From NCBI GenBank assembly GCA_963708245.1, contig OY970201.1:1488001-1552000 (forward strand): DNA of 64,000 bases. The letters run 5' to 3'. How positions within the stretch are numbered: the stretch's first letter is position 1; each line of letters begins with the position of its first letter. Positions 43,380-54,011 of this stretch are shown piece after piece. The notes beneath the pieces are model-generated. The model was not told the origin of the DNA and made no database searches. It saw only the letters and a list, made by a program, of their open reading frames with translations. The stretch comes from CAVYXK01 sp963708245. Its GTDB lineage: Bacteria > Pseudomonadota > Alphaproteobacteria > Acetobacterales > Acetobacteraceae. The translations under genes were made by a program, and so were the position numbers.

Positions 43380-44243
43380 TCAACCGCCCGCGAGTGCGTC
43401 CCAAACATGTAGCGCCTGGACGGTTTCCGGAACGTTATGCACGCGAAGAAACGCGGCCCCTCGGGCCACGGCCAACAGCCCAGCTGCCAGAGAGCCGGCG
43501 AGGCGATCGCGTGGCTCGCTCACGCCGGTCAGGCGCCCGATGAACCCTTTGCGCGACACTCCGACGAGGATCGGAAAGCCAAGGGGTGCCAGCTCCCGAA
43601 GCCGCCGAAGCAGTTCGACCGAGTGGATGGGCCGCTTGGCGAAGCCGATGCCGGGGTCGATGGCAATCTGCTCGCGCCGAATGCCGGCCTGGAGCGCAGC
43701 CTCGATGCGCTGGGCGAGCTCTGCTGCGACCTCGGCAATAACATCGGAATATGACGCATGAGCGTCCATCGTCGCCGGTACGCCCCGCATGTGCATGAGC
43801 ACGACTGGGCAGCCACGCGCCGCCACCAGCGGCGCGGCAGCGGGGTCGTGCGCCAGCGCTGAGATATCGTTGACGATCTGCGCGCCCGCATCCAGGGCGG
43901 CCGCCATGGTGGCGCTGTTGCGCGTATCGACCGAGACGGTCAGGCCGGCCCGGGCAAGGGCGCCGACAACCGGGATGACCCGCGTGCGCTCGTCCGCCGG
44001 ATCGATTGGCGAGGAAAACGGGCGCGTACTCTCGCCCCCCACGTCGATGATGTCCGCTCCGGCTTCGGCCATCGCCAGCCCGGCCGCTATCGCGTGGTCA
44101 GGATCGAGATGCGCCCCGCCGTCGCTGAAACTGTCAGGGGTGACGTTCAGGATGCCCATTATCCGCGGGCGGTCGATACTCAGACCCGCCCATAGTCCAC
44201 CTCTTTCGCTTTGCGAGAGAGGTGAGCTGACGGGTAAGTGCAA
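43380..44243 (-). CDS. folP: Dihydropteroate synthase
   Basis: A 287-residue TIM-barrel enzyme of folate synthesis and the sulfonamide target. Conserved blocks are MGILNVTPDSFSDGG, GADIIDVGGESTRP, DPGIGFAKRPIHSVELLRRL and VGVSRKGFIG. The start at 44243 lies eight bases after the ftsH stop. The first 20 codons encode a palindromic DNA segment (CCACCTCTTTCGC / GCGAGAGAGGTG at 44197-44222), so the N-terminal extension appears to come from a repeat insertion near the start codon. Confidence 0.95.
   Translation of the reverse strand: MHLPVSSPLSQSERGGLWAGLSIDRPRIMGILNVTPDSFSDGGAHLDPDHAIAAGLAMAEAGADIIDVGGESTRPFSSPIDPADERTRVIPVVGALARAGLTVSVDTRNSATMAAALDAGAQIVNDISALAHDPAAAPLVAARGCPVVLMHMRGVPATMDAHASYSDVIAEVAAELAQRIEAALQAGIRREQIAIDPGIGFAKRPIHSVELLRRLRELAPLGFPILVGVSRKGFIGRLTGVSEPRDRLAGSLAAGLLAVARGAAFLRVHNVPETVQALHVWDALAGG
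44197..44223 (+). repeat. Hairpin repeat inside the folP 5' end
   Basis: CCACCTCTTTCGC and GCGAGAGAGGTG form an imperfect stem with a short loop. It resembles the CTCTC...GAGAGG family seen between genes elsewhere, but here it is within codons about 7-16 of folP. In the mRNA it lies near the folP start and downstream of ftsH, so it could modulate folP translation. Confidence 0.5.
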
Positions 44244-44251
44244 ACGCCAGC

Positions 44252-46183
<1,932 letters not shown>

Positions 46184-46328
46184 GTGTGCCTGCTCGTCGT
46201 CTCTCCAGGACCCGAAATGCTCGTCACCTGCCTCTGCAAGCGTCGAGCCGGCTCCCCGTTACCATCACAACATAGGACGTCGCGCGCCCTCGCGCATCCC
46301 CGAACGCACAGTGGTCGCCCGATTGCGT

Positions 46329-47582
46329 TCATACAGCGAAAAAAGGCGCAACGGCGGCCGGGCGTGGTGGGCTGAACAGGATCGACGCAGCGGCGCATGC
46401 CTCGGACGACGGGTAACCGAGATGCGGCACCGCAACCAGGTCCCCGCCGCGGCGCAGCGCCGGAAGCGTGCACAACACCGCAGCCGGCAGGTTCGACCAA
46501 TGCCGCAGACGACCAGCATCGCCACCGAGCGCGCCGAGCGTGCTGCCGGGCGGCGGCGTGGCGTGCTGGGCGAGGCGGAATCGACGATCCCAGACCGCGC
46601 CGGGGACCGCAGCAGTCTCCACCTGCATGGCTGCTGCCTCGCGCACGATGAGCAGGCCTGGCCCAAGCCGGCCGGCTGAGAGCAGGCGCACTCCCGCGAG
46701 GGTCGCCGGCCGCGGGGCGGCGGCCAGGGCTGCCACAGCGCTGGGATTCGGCGGGAAGTTCGCACCGGCCATCATCTGGATCAGCGCGCCGAGAGCCTCG
46801 GCGGGAAGCGGAGCAGCAGGCATCAGCGCAAATCCCTCGCACCGTAGCGTGACTGCGGCTGCGAGCGCCGATCCGGCCGCTGCCTCCCGCCGAGACCGCT
46901 CGCGACCCATGGCATTGGCGGCAGCCACCAGCGCCGTCGTTGCCGCGCCGGTCCCGTCCCGATCTGCCCGCAGGGCACGCAGCCGGGGCCGCAGGGCCCG
47001 CGCGTCCACATTAGAGGGATCCTCGACCCAGCCCATCCCCAGCGAACCGAGCGTTTCGCGCAGCCGGATCGGCGGAACCGACAGCAGCGGACGGATCAAC
47101 CGGACGAACGTAGTCTCCACCACAGAGGCCATGCCCGCCAGCCCGGCGGGGCCACTGCCCGCCAAGGCTCGCATGATCACCGTCTCGGCCTGGTCCGCAG
47201 CATGGTGACCGAGCAGCAGGTGCAGGATGCCCTCGACCCGACACGCCTCGGTCAACGCTGCATAGCGTGCCGCCCGCGCGCGCTCGGCCAAGCCCGCCCC
47301 CGGCGCAAGCCCGGTCAGCTTCAGCACGCGTGCGGCGATCCCCCGCGCGGCCAGCCGCGCGACGGCTTCGGCCGCCTCGCGCGCCAACTCGTCGCGCAAC
47401 CGGTGATCGACGACCAGCGCCAGCAAGGAACCCGCGCGGGCCCGAGCCCAGGCGTCCGCCAGCACGGCCAGGGCCAAGCTGTCGGCGCCGCCCGACACCG
47501 CCACGGCGAGCCGCGGCGCCGGCCCGAACGGCCCCAGCGGCGCCATCAGAGTTGTGAACTCGGACTCAGTGATATCAGGCAT
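46329..47582 (-). CDS. tilS: tRNA(Ile)-lysidine synthase
   Basis: A 417-residue PP-loop ATPase that modifies C34 of tRNA(Ile2) (CAU anticodon) to lysidine. The signature VAVSGGADSLALAVLAD is at about residues 26-42, followed by VDHRLRDELAREA, LLGHHAADQAETVIMR and RPLLSVPPIRLRE. The start MPDITESEF at 47582 is preferred over an ATG six codons upstream. Its stop is 145 bases before ftsH, a common alphaproteobacterial order. It overlaps by eight bases the end of a small membrane ORF upstream. Confidence 0.94.
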   Translation of the reverse strand: MPDITESEFTTLMAPLGPFGPAPRLAVAVSGGADSLALAVLADAWARARAGSLLALVVDHRLRDELAREAAEAVARLAARGIAARVLKLTGLAPGAGLAERARAARYAALTEACRVEGILHLLLGHHAADQAETVIMRALAGSGPAGLAGMASVVETTFVRLIRPLLSVPPIRLRETLGSLGMGWVEDPSNVDARALRPRLRALRADRDGTGAATTALVAAANAMGRERSRREAAAGSALAAAVTLRCEGFALMPAAPLPAEALGALIQMMAGANFPPNPSAVAALAAAPRPATLAGVRLLSAGRLGPGLLIVREAAAMQVETAAVPGAVWDRRFRLAQHATPPPGSTLGALGGDAGRLRHWSNLPAAVLCTLPALRRGGDLVAVPHLGYPSSEACAAASILFSPPRPAAVAPFFAV

Positions 47583-47802
47583 CCCGGCGAGCGTGCGCAT
47601 AGGCCGTCAGCGCGTAGGACAACAGCGACACGGCCGGGCTCAGCACCCGTCCGCGGACGAGTTGCACGGCCCCGATGGCTGCCAGCGTCCCGACCACCCC
47701 CGGCCTGCCAAGAGCGCGGGATGCCTGATAGGCACCCCACAAATGTTCGGTCGCAGGTACCGGCCACGCGAGAACGGCACGAGTTGTATTGCACCCACGC
47801 AA
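47575..47802 (-). CDS. Small putative membrane protein, possibly a remnant
   Basis: A 75-codon frame that ends inside the tilS start (GGGATGCCTGA), so its translation would couple to tilS. The second half has two hydrophobic stretches (GVVGTLAAIGAVQLV and LSPAVSLLSYALTAYAHA). The first half lacks a clear start site and may be chance sequence or a truncated gene. No family is recognised. Confidence 0.35.
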   Translation of the reverse strand: MRGCNTTRAVLAWPVPATEHLWGAYQASRALGRPGVVGTLAAIGAVQLVRGRVLSPAVSLLSYALTAYAHARRDA

Positions 47803-47855
47803 GCAAGGGAATGACCGCCGCCCGTCCCCTGTTTAGGCAAGTGATGACTTCCGGA

Positions 47856-48020
47856 TCACTTCAAGCTGCTGCCGATTCCGGCGCCGACCGGCGCAGATTC
47901 TCCAATGAAGGGCCTGATGGTCCCCGGCGACGGTTGGGTTGTGCTCTGCAGGGGATAGAAGGGATAGGCCTCGCAGCCTGCCAAAGTTAAAACAAGCACG
48001 ATTGTTGAGATGATCCGCAT
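47856..48020 (-). CDS. Very small lipoprotein
   Basis: A 54-residue protein found by direct reading. MRIISTIVLVLTLAGCEAYP has a short basic-hydrophobic signal and a clean lipobox (LAG-C at residue 16), followed by a proline/serine-rich tail ending GAGIGSSLK. It is predicted to be lipid-anchored in the envelope. There is no close neighbour on its strand. Function is unknown. It is supported by the lipobox and by an AT-rich upstream segment rather than by homology. Confidence 0.6.
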   Translation of the reverse strand: MRIISTIVLVLTLAGCEAYPFYPLQSTTQPSPGTIRPFIGESAPVGAGIGSSLK

Positions 48021-48272
48021 AGCGGACATTTGGGACCCCCGATGGACTGGGCTCCGGGTTTTGGCACGCCCCTGTCATGTCACTGCCCGTAGACTGGGAG
48101 CAAGCCGCTCCCGTGTTCTGGATCCGGGCGAGCTGCCTGATGCTCGTGGCCGAGTGGCGGTGGGGCGTCTCGTCATTCCGGCCTCGATCGCCATCTATCT
48201 AACATTCCGAATGCTCGCGATGAGGGGTGCCGAGCCTGGTGCCGGGACCGAAGTCCCGGCATCGCGCAATTT

Positions 48273-49097
48273 CTAGCCTTGAATGAAAGTCAACAGGTCA
48301 GCGTTAATGGTATCGGCCTCGGTGGTGGGCATACCATGTGGAAAGCCTTTGTAGGTTTTCAGGGTGCCATTTCTCAGCAGCTTTGCCGATAGCGGCGCCG
48401 AATCGGCATAAGGCACGATCTGGTCGTCGTCGCCGTGCATCACAAACACCGGCACCGTGATCTTCTTCAGGTCCTCGGTGAAGTCGGTCTGAGAGAAGGC
48501 GACGATGCCGTCATAATGCGCCTTGGCGCCGCCCATCATACCCTGGCGCCACCAGTTCCAGATCACGCCCTGTGAGGGCTTCGCGCCGGGCCGGTTGAAG
48601 CCATAGAACGGTCCAGCCGGCACATCATAATAGAACTGGGCGCGGTTGGCGGCGACCTGCGCCTGAAAGCCGTCAAAAACCTCCTTCGGCAGCCCGCCCG
48701 GATTGGCCGCTGTCTTCACCATCAGCGGCGGCACCGCACTGATGATTGCCGCTTTTGCCACCCGGCCTTCGCCGTGGCGCGCCAGGTAATGCACCACTTC
48801 GCCGCCGCCGGTGGAGTGGCCGACATGCACCGCACCCTTCAGATCGAGATGCGCGGTCAGCGCTGCGAGGTCGTCGGCATAGTGATCCATGTCGTGGCCG
48901 CCGCCAGTCTGGGTGGAGCGGCCATGGCCGCGCCGGTCATGCGCGATCACACGGAAGCCCTTGCCGAGGAAGAAGAGCATCTGCGCGTCCCAATCGTCTG
49001 CCGAGAGCGGCCAGCCATGGCTGAACACGATGGGCTGACCCGCGCCCCAGTCCTTGTAGAAAATCTCGACGCCGTCCTTGGTGGTGATCGTAGGCAT
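48273..49097 (-). CDS. Alpha/beta hydrolase, non-heme chloroperoxidase type
   Basis: A 274-residue alpha/beta hydrolase of the cofactor-free haloperoxidase/arylesterase group. The oxyanion motif is VFSHGWPLSADDWDAQM, the nucleophile elbow VHVGHSTGGGEVVHY (Ser), the Asp in VMHGDDDQIVPY and the His in GFPHGMPTTEAD. It begins MPTITTKDGVEIFYKDWG, the usual start for this group, at 49097 behind AAAGG. Natural substrates are unknown; enzymes of the group hydrolyse esters or lactones and can form peracids. Confidence 0.92.
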   Translation of the reverse strand: MPTITTKDGVEIFYKDWGAGQPIVFSHGWPLSADDWDAQMLFFLGKGFRVIAHDRRGHGRSTQTGGGHDMDHYADDLAALTAHLDLKGAVHVGHSTGGGEVVHYLARHGEGRVAKAAIISAVPPLMVKTAANPGGLPKEVFDGFQAQVAANRAQFYYDVPAGPFYGFNRPGAKPSQGVIWNWWRQGMMGGAKAHYDGIVAFSQTDFTEDLKKITVPVFVMHGDDDQIVPYADSAPLSAKLLRNGTLKTYKGFPHGMPTTEADTINADLLTFIQG

Positions 49098-49451
49098 GCC
49101 TTTGATCCTTTTCGCTGATTGGAAGCCGAACCGTCTGACATGGGAAAGATACGCCGCCTGGCCCACGATGCGGATTGGCGAGCCTGACATTCCTCGTGTA
49201 AAGCTGACATTTTTCGGGCGATATTGACAATGGCGACCAGCGACGCCCTAACAGAGATCGGCATTCCAGCAGACCATGATTCCCAGCTTCCTGCGATCCG
49301 TGGCCTGACCGATCTCCTCGCCCTCGCGACGCATCTACAGTCGCCACGACCTCTTCCTCTCCGATCTGTTCTTCCAGGGTCTTGGACCATGACCCGGGTA
49401 GAACGACGTGGGACCTTCAGATAAAAAGTGCCGGAAGTGCATTGGAGGATA
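49098..49451. other. Spacer between divergent hydrolase and lipoprotein genes
   Basis: No gene is seen in this stretch. It must hold two divergent promoters. The last 25 bases contain AAAAAGTGCCGGAA, shared with the leader of the gene at 259, and a GGAGG ribosome site for the gene at 49452. Confidence 0.5.
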
Positions 49452-49895
49452 ATGATGGGTGCGTGGCGTGTACTGACGGCCTGCGTGGGCCTGGGACTGA
49501 CGACGTTCGGTTGCGCCAACCGTCCTGTTACACCTCCTACGGACACAGCGCTGGCCTCACCGGCCAGCACACAGTACGGGGGCACGCAGTTTGATGGCGT
49601 GTACCAGGGTGCCATCCAAATTACCTCGGCAGCACCGGAGATCCCTCGCGACTGGTGCCAGCCGACTGGCAATCGCGTTATATTTCGAGTAAGCAATGGA
49701 TCTATCAACTACTCGATGGCTTACGGAGCCATTACTGTAACTCAAACTTTCTCCGTCCCGATCGCATCAGATGGCTCCTTCTCCGCGGCCGGCAGCATGA
49801 ACGCCACCATGTCGGGTCAGGTAACCGGAAATCAGATCAACGGAACGATCGTCGGCGAAGGATGCGACTGGGCGTTCTCGGTACGGCGATCGTAG
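49452..49895 (+). CDS. Putative lipoprotein, paralogue of the protein at 259
   Basis: A 147-residue protein with a hydrophobic signal (LTACVGLGLTTFGCANR) whose cysteine may be lipidated; the lipobox is weak. The mature part has GGTQFDGVYQGAIQIT, a central cysteine, GSFSAAGSMNATMSGQVTGNQINGTI and a final GEGCDWAFSVRRS. The order matches the protein at 259 (FDGTYKG ... DGTFSNTAS ... ITGKIAAASL ... DRCALHL). It starts with GGAGG eight bases before the ATG pair; either ATG could serve. The function of this family is unknown. Confidence 0.75.
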   Translation: MMGAWRVLTACVGLGLTTFGCANRPVTPPTDTALASPASTQYGGTQFDGVYQGAIQITSAAPEIPRDWCQPTGNRVIFRVSNGSINYSMAYGAITVTQTFSVPIASDGSFSAAGSMNATMSGQVTGNQINGTIVGEGCDWAFSVRRS

Positions 49896-50280
49896 CGCGA
49901 CGTATCCAAGGAAGCCGCGAGCCGCGTCTTGTCGCGTGTCATCGCCATCTCATTTCGCTGTATGCGAGAAGTGGGATCATATGGTGAGACAACCTTGAGT
50001 GGAAACCAGTCGCCAAAGAAATGACGCTTGGGCAGCGCTTGTATGCTCGCGCCAACCTGGCGAACGCGGTTTGGCTGGTCGCCTCTTTACCAACTGCTTA
50101 CCGGTTCTGACGAAGTCGTGCCGCAGAGGCGCAGACAGCGCAGAGGTGCGACATGCAAATTCAGCGATGCCTTGCTGAGGCGCGGACTTCGTCCGTACGC
50201 GATTTCCTCGGCGAGCTCTGCGCCTCTCCGTTGAAGGCGTCGCCATAGGTTCTTTGCGGACGCAAGGCCCGGGCGGCGAG
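49896..50280. other. Intergenic stretch with an inverted GC-rich motif
   Basis: No coding sequence is recognised. AGAGGCGCAGA (50126-50136) recurs inverted as TCTGCGCCTCT (50217-50227), with CGGACTTCGTCCG (50173-50185), a short perfect hairpin, between them. The whole may fold into one large structure downstream of the lipoprotein gene. Confidence 0.5.
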
Positions 50281-51009
50281 CTACGCCTTGCAGGCCTCGG
50301 CGAACTGGCGGTCCGGCGTGGTGGGAGGTTGGAGAAGGGCGGCGATGAGCGACTGAACCAAGTCGCCGTCAGGCGGGGGGTCGTTCAATGTCTCCATCAG
50401 GCGGAGCAGCGCGGCCCTTTGTGGGGAGACGGCTGTGTCATGCTCGGCGGCGCGGAGGGCGGGCTGGGGTTCCTTCGCCGGCTGGGGTTGCGGTCGCGGC
50501 TTTGGCGCCGGCGGCGGGGGTGGTTCGGCGGTCGCCGCGGGCTGTGGATGGGGTGACAGCGCCTGCATCATGAGGCCGATGGCACAATGCTCGGTCCAGG
50601 TGGCGCGGTCGCGGGCTTCGTTGTTCGCCTCGCGCTTTTCTCGGGCTGCCTGCATGCGCAGCAGCAGCCTGAGCGCGCTGTTCGCCTGGCGCATCATGCT
50701 GTTGGCCTGGGCTCGGCATTTCTGCGCCCAGTATGACGTTGTGTCTGCCTCCTCGGCGAGGCGCAGGAGCTTCTTCCACTGCTCGGAGGCGGCGACGTAG
50801 AGGGCGGCAGTGTCCGCCTCGGCTGCGTTGGCTGGACAGAGCGCGGCGATCCGGGCGATGGCGGAATGGTTTCGCCGGGCGAGATCCTCGGGGCTGTCGG
50901 TGAGTGGCGGCGGCAGCGTAGGGCATAGCGAGTGGATGAGCTGGTAGTACACCTCGGCCGGGAGTTGGTCGGCGAGGTTGGTGTGGTTCGGGGGAGCGCT
51001 GAGGGGCAT
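50281..51009 (-). CDS. Hypothetical protein with proline-rich segment
   Basis: A 242-residue protein starting MPLSAPPNHTNLADQLPAEVYYQLIHSLCP. The middle is helical and charged (RLLLRMQAAREKREANNEARDRATWTEHCAIGLMMQAL). A low-complexity region follows, rich in proline (about residues 160-190; PPPPPAPKPRPQPQPAKEP), then a C-terminal helix. It looks like a soluble protein of a type found in several copies in related genomes, but I know no function. An open frame extends upstream of the chosen start without a ribosome site. Confidence 0.55.
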   Translation of the reverse strand: MPLSAPPNHTNLADQLPAEVYYQLIHSLCPTLPPPLTDSPEDLARRNHSAIARIAALCPANAAEADTAALYVAASEQWKKLLRLAEEADTTSYWAQKCRAQANSMMRQANSALRLLLRMQAAREKREANNEARDRATWTEHCAIGLMMQALSPHPQPAATAEPPPPPAPKPRPQPQPAKEPQPALRAAEHDTAVSPQRAALLRLMETLNDPPPDGDLVQSLIAALLQPPTTPDRQFAEACKA

Positions 51010-51217
51010 GGTGAGGATAATAGCGTTATCGGCCTTCCTGGTCAACGTCATTATTACTACCATGGACCGGAACATTAAACCGGGGAGGGCCTCATCGTAG
51101 CGGAAGCCTGGCTCGCCGCGCTCGCGCGGCCCAGGTAGCAGCGGCATGAACAAGCCTCGTCCGGTCCAGCCGCTGAACCAGCCATTTTGCTCGGGCTACT
51201 TCGTTTGGCTCATCAAA

Positions 51218-52084
51218 TCACCCTGGCAGCGGGTTGGTCGTGCAGTCCCCAGTCGTCCATCCGCTGATGGCCTTGCACGGCACTTTTATTTTGAAAGGGC
51301 GTACTTGCGACGCCTCGCCGAACCGATCGAACCAAATATGATAGATGCGCTCGGCCTCTCCAGTGCTCTCGAGCGTAAGCAGCGTGGAATTCACGGCCGC
51401 CAGCAGCGCGGGCTCATTTCGTGCCATACCAATGCCGATGTTCTCCTGCCACAACTGCTGGGGAAGCATTTTGAACCGCTCGTGATCGGGGGCGAGTGCA
51501 ATCAGGGAGGCCAACGTCGGGCTATCCCCTATGACGGCATCGACAGTACCATCCCGCAAGGCTTGCAAGGCCTGAGGTCCCTCGCGGAATAGCGACACCT
51601 TCGCCCCAGGGAAGTCGTTTGCCAGGTATTCCGCTTCCGTGCTCCCTCTTGCCGCACCAATGCGGCTGCTGCCGTAGTCTTCGACTCGGTCAGAACCAGA
51701 CGCGAGCACGGCCAATTGTTGTCCCACCACGAAGTATGGGATTGAGAACGCGACCGTCTGGGCCCGCTCGGGCGTGATCGTCATCTCCGCGACGATCAGA
51801 TCAACCTTGCCGGACTGCAGCAGGGCGACCCGGTCGGCCAACGTTGCCACGACAAGCTGAAGCTCGACACCAATGCCGGCGGCGATCGCACGTGCGAAGT
51901 CGATGTCGTAGCCGATGATCGTGCCTGAGAGAGGGTCGACAAAGCTGAACGGCGGGTTGCCGTCACTCACGGCGACCCTGAGCACGCCCGTTGCGCGGAT
52001 ATTGTCAAGCTGGTCGGCGTACCCGGCGGTAAACGCGCCGACCCACAGCGCAACGGCCACCAAGAGCCGAACAAGCCATCTCAT
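51218..52084 (-). CDS. Amino-acid-type ABC transporter substrate-binding protein
   Basis: A 288-residue periplasmic binding protein (SBP_bac_3). The signal peptide is residues 1-23 (RWLVRLLVAVALWVGAFTAGYA). The fold markers are GVLRVAVSDGNPPFSFVD, GYDIDFARAIAAGIGVELQLV, VDLIVAEMTITPERAQTVAFS and GTVDAVIGDSPTLA. The start at 52084 follows GGAGGAG. No transporter membrane or ATPase genes lie nearby, so it is an orphan binding protein. The ligand is probably a polar amino acid or similar. Confidence 0.9.
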   Translation of the reverse strand: MRWLVRLLVAVALWVGAFTAGYADQLDNIRATGVLRVAVSDGNPPFSFVDPLSGTIIGYDIDFARAIAAGIGVELQLVVATLADRVALLQSGKVDLIVAEMTITPERAQTVAFSIPYFVVGQQLAVLASGSDRVEDYGSSRIGAARGSTEAEYLANDFPGAKVSLFREGPQALQALRDGTVDAVIGDSPTLASLIALAPDHERFKMLPQQLWQENIGIGMARNEPALLAAVNSTLLTLESTGEAERIYHIWFDRFGEASQVRPFKIKVPCKAISGWTTGDCTTNPLPG

Positions 52085-52108
52085 TTGATGCTCCTCCAGA
52101 TATTTCAA

Positions 52109-52424
52109 TAATCGGTATGGCTGCGGAGTTCATACCAGCGCCCCGAGCAACCGACTCTCCACCCTCATTCCTGCGCGAATCAGGAATCCACGCAAGCGCA
52201 CGGAGTTCGGGGCCGTTGCAGATAGAGCTGGCATGACGCCTAAGCGTCGCTCTCCCCAGCGCCGGATATAAGCCGCGCTGGAAGCACCTATGGGCGACAT
52301 GACGCCCCTAATCTGTATCACGTCATCATTGCGGGCGGAAAATGACGTTCGGTCCGAAGTGGCTGAGGAATGGCCCAAACTCCCTGCCTTGTATGGGACC
52401 ACGTTCGTTGTCAATACCGTTCGC
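52109..52424. other. Intergenic stretch upstream of the binding protein gene
   Basis: About 300 bases with no recognised gene. It should carry the promoter of the minus-strand binding protein. A 94-codon minus-strand frame (from 52414) shows no family features. Confidence 0.4.
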
Positions 52425-52666
52425 TGGCGGGAATCGTCGCTGGTCGGCGCGTTGATCCCGATCCCGCTTTAACGGAAGTCACCAGGCCGGATGCTTTCGA
52501 CTAGGACTTCGCCCGGTTGCACGCCGTCGAACAGCCGCATGTGCCCCACGACCTCTCCGCGTGCGTTGCCCTTTCCGACATAGAAGGTTTCGCCGTTTCG
52601 AGAATCGGCCAGGCGATACATATACTACTTCAACCGATCGATCACCTCGGGCGGGAATGCAAAATC
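52425..52666 (-). pseudogene. Chimeric relic: GIY-YIG start fused to a molybdopterin oxidoreductase tail
   Basis: Read on the minus strand, the first part (about 52666-52569) is FAFPPEVIDRLK, a stop, then YMYRLADSRNGETFYVGKG, the N-terminal GIY-YIG signature of LEM-3-like nucleases. Without a break it becomes NARGEVVGHMRLFDGVQPGEVLVESI, a stop, and GIGINAPTSDD. This second part matches the C-terminus of the molybdopterin oxidoreductase at 61621 (NARGEVVVHARLFDGVQPG...GIGINALTSDD). Two unrelated gene pieces are therefore joined and both are dead. Confidence 0.75.
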
Positions 52667-52881
52667 TTGATCAAAGTGTGAGCTCCATCACAGCCTGGTT
52701 TGGTGCTCTGTGCGAAAGATGCGGTTCTTCCCACCAAAAGGGAGGGAAACCGATGAGCGATGCCAGCCCAGCCTCACAAGCGGTAGCTGCCGGTGATTGA
52801 CGCCGATCATCCTGGTTCGAACGCTTCTAGTTACAGACACGATGTGGCTGAGCCTGAAGCAAAGATGACCGTATGGAGGTT

Positions 52882-53691
52882 ATGATGTTGCGGCAGACGA
52901 TCCGGCACCTGCGGACTTCCGCTATGTGCACGACATTGGTGATTGGGACGCTAACCGCTGAGGGAGGGAGCAATCCTGCGCGTGCAGCTTTCGATTTATT
53001 TGAGCCTCCTGGCCTCTCCTATGATAGCGCAACTGTCCGCCTTACGCCGGGTGGATCTGTGGATATCGGTGCAACGCTTACGGTCGGAAGCTTCGGCCTG
53101 ACGACCGATGGCTCAGGCATTCAGACAGTGAGCAACGGCGGAATCACCATGATTTTTGGACGTCTCGATTTCGTACAACAATTGGACATCAACTCCCTTT
53201 TCTACGGAACACCAGCCTTCTTGTTTAGTCAGAACACGGAATTCGTTCCTGGAAGTCACAGTCAGCTGGAAAACCTGAACTTGGATCCAGGGTCGTCGCT
53301 GCATCTTGATCTTGGGCATATCGTGGCCAATTCAGCCCTGCCCGCTGGCAGCTACACGACGGACATTGGCATCGATCAGGAATGTTCGGGTTATATTTGC
53401 GATATATCACCCTTTGATCCGCCATCTTTTGCCGACGCAGGTGCGTTGTCGGTCGATGTGGCGGCCATCCCCGAGCCGCCGGGGATCGCTTTGCTCTTCG
53501 CCGGTCTTCTTGGCCTCTTTGCTCGCGGAAGTCGGGGCCGCGATATAAAGGCGATAAAAATGCCCGGCCCTGGAACGCCGCCGCCGGGCTGGGGGCGGAC
53601 GCTGCCATCCTTGTGTTCCGACCGGCTTACTGACCGTATGGCACCATCGCCGCGAGCGGCCATGCTGCCGATGGAAACAACGTTTTCATAA
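52882..53691 (+). CDS. PEP-CTERM-like exported protein with extended tail
   Basis: About 269 residues. The signal peptide reads MCTTLVIGTLTAEGG...ARA, and the mature part is beta-rich (GGSVDIGATLTVGSFGLTTDG). Near residue 195-225 is a sorting-type tail: IPEPPGIALLFAGLLGLFARGSRGRD, i.e. PEP motif, one helix, basic cluster. Instead of stopping there the frame continues about 50 residues with proline- and arginine-rich sequence, which suggests a lost stop or frameshift. GGAGG lies just before the ATG pair. PEP-CTERM proteins are exported and sorted by exosortase; none is in this window. Confidence 0.65.
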   Translation: MMLRQTIRHLRTSAMCTTLVIGTLTAEGGSNPARAAFDLFEPPGLSYDSATVRLTPGGSVDIGATLTVGSFGLTTDGSGIQTVSNGGITMIFGRLDFVQQLDINSLFYGTPAFLFSQNTEFVPGSHSQLENLNLDPGSSLHLDLGHIVANSALPAGSYTTDIGIDQECSGYICDISPFDPPSFADAGALSVDVAAIPEPPGIALLFAGLLGLFARGSRGRDIKAIKMPGPGTPPPGWGRTLPSLCSDRLTDRMAPSPRAAMLPMETTFS

Positions 53692-54011
53692 AGCAGCCGG
53701 GTCTGAATTTCGACGGCGAGGACTACCCGGGGTTGCCGATGGCAAATCGCTATGAGCAATTATCAGCGACGCTATCCTGGTTGCGGCAACGCCGCCCCCA
53801 CGCCGCTGCGCTTCGCCTCCTTACGCAGGAGACGGAGCAGAACAAACAACGCACGGGCGTCGCGTGCTCCGACATCTTCCCCCCACCGGCCGCCAGTGAT
53901 GTCAGCACCGTCCCAACTCTGGTCGCCCCTCCCTTGCGGGAGGGGGGAGCGGGCTATGGGCTAGGTAGTGTATCGGCTCACCCCACGGCCATCGTTGCCG
54001 TCTCCGCGTCG
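53692..54011. other. Intergenic stretch with a G/C hairpin
   Basis: No convincing gene. CCCCTCCCTTGCGGGAGGGGGG (53926-53947, read in parts) forms a strong stem close to the end of the minus-strand nuclease-type gene, so it may be its terminator. Confidence 0.5.

Noticed and set aside
52739..52800. 15-codon ORF behind a strong GGGAGGG ribosome site
   Set aside because: MSDASPASQAVAAGD is too short to identify and matches no known small peptide; it may be the start of a lost gene, but this cannot be supported.
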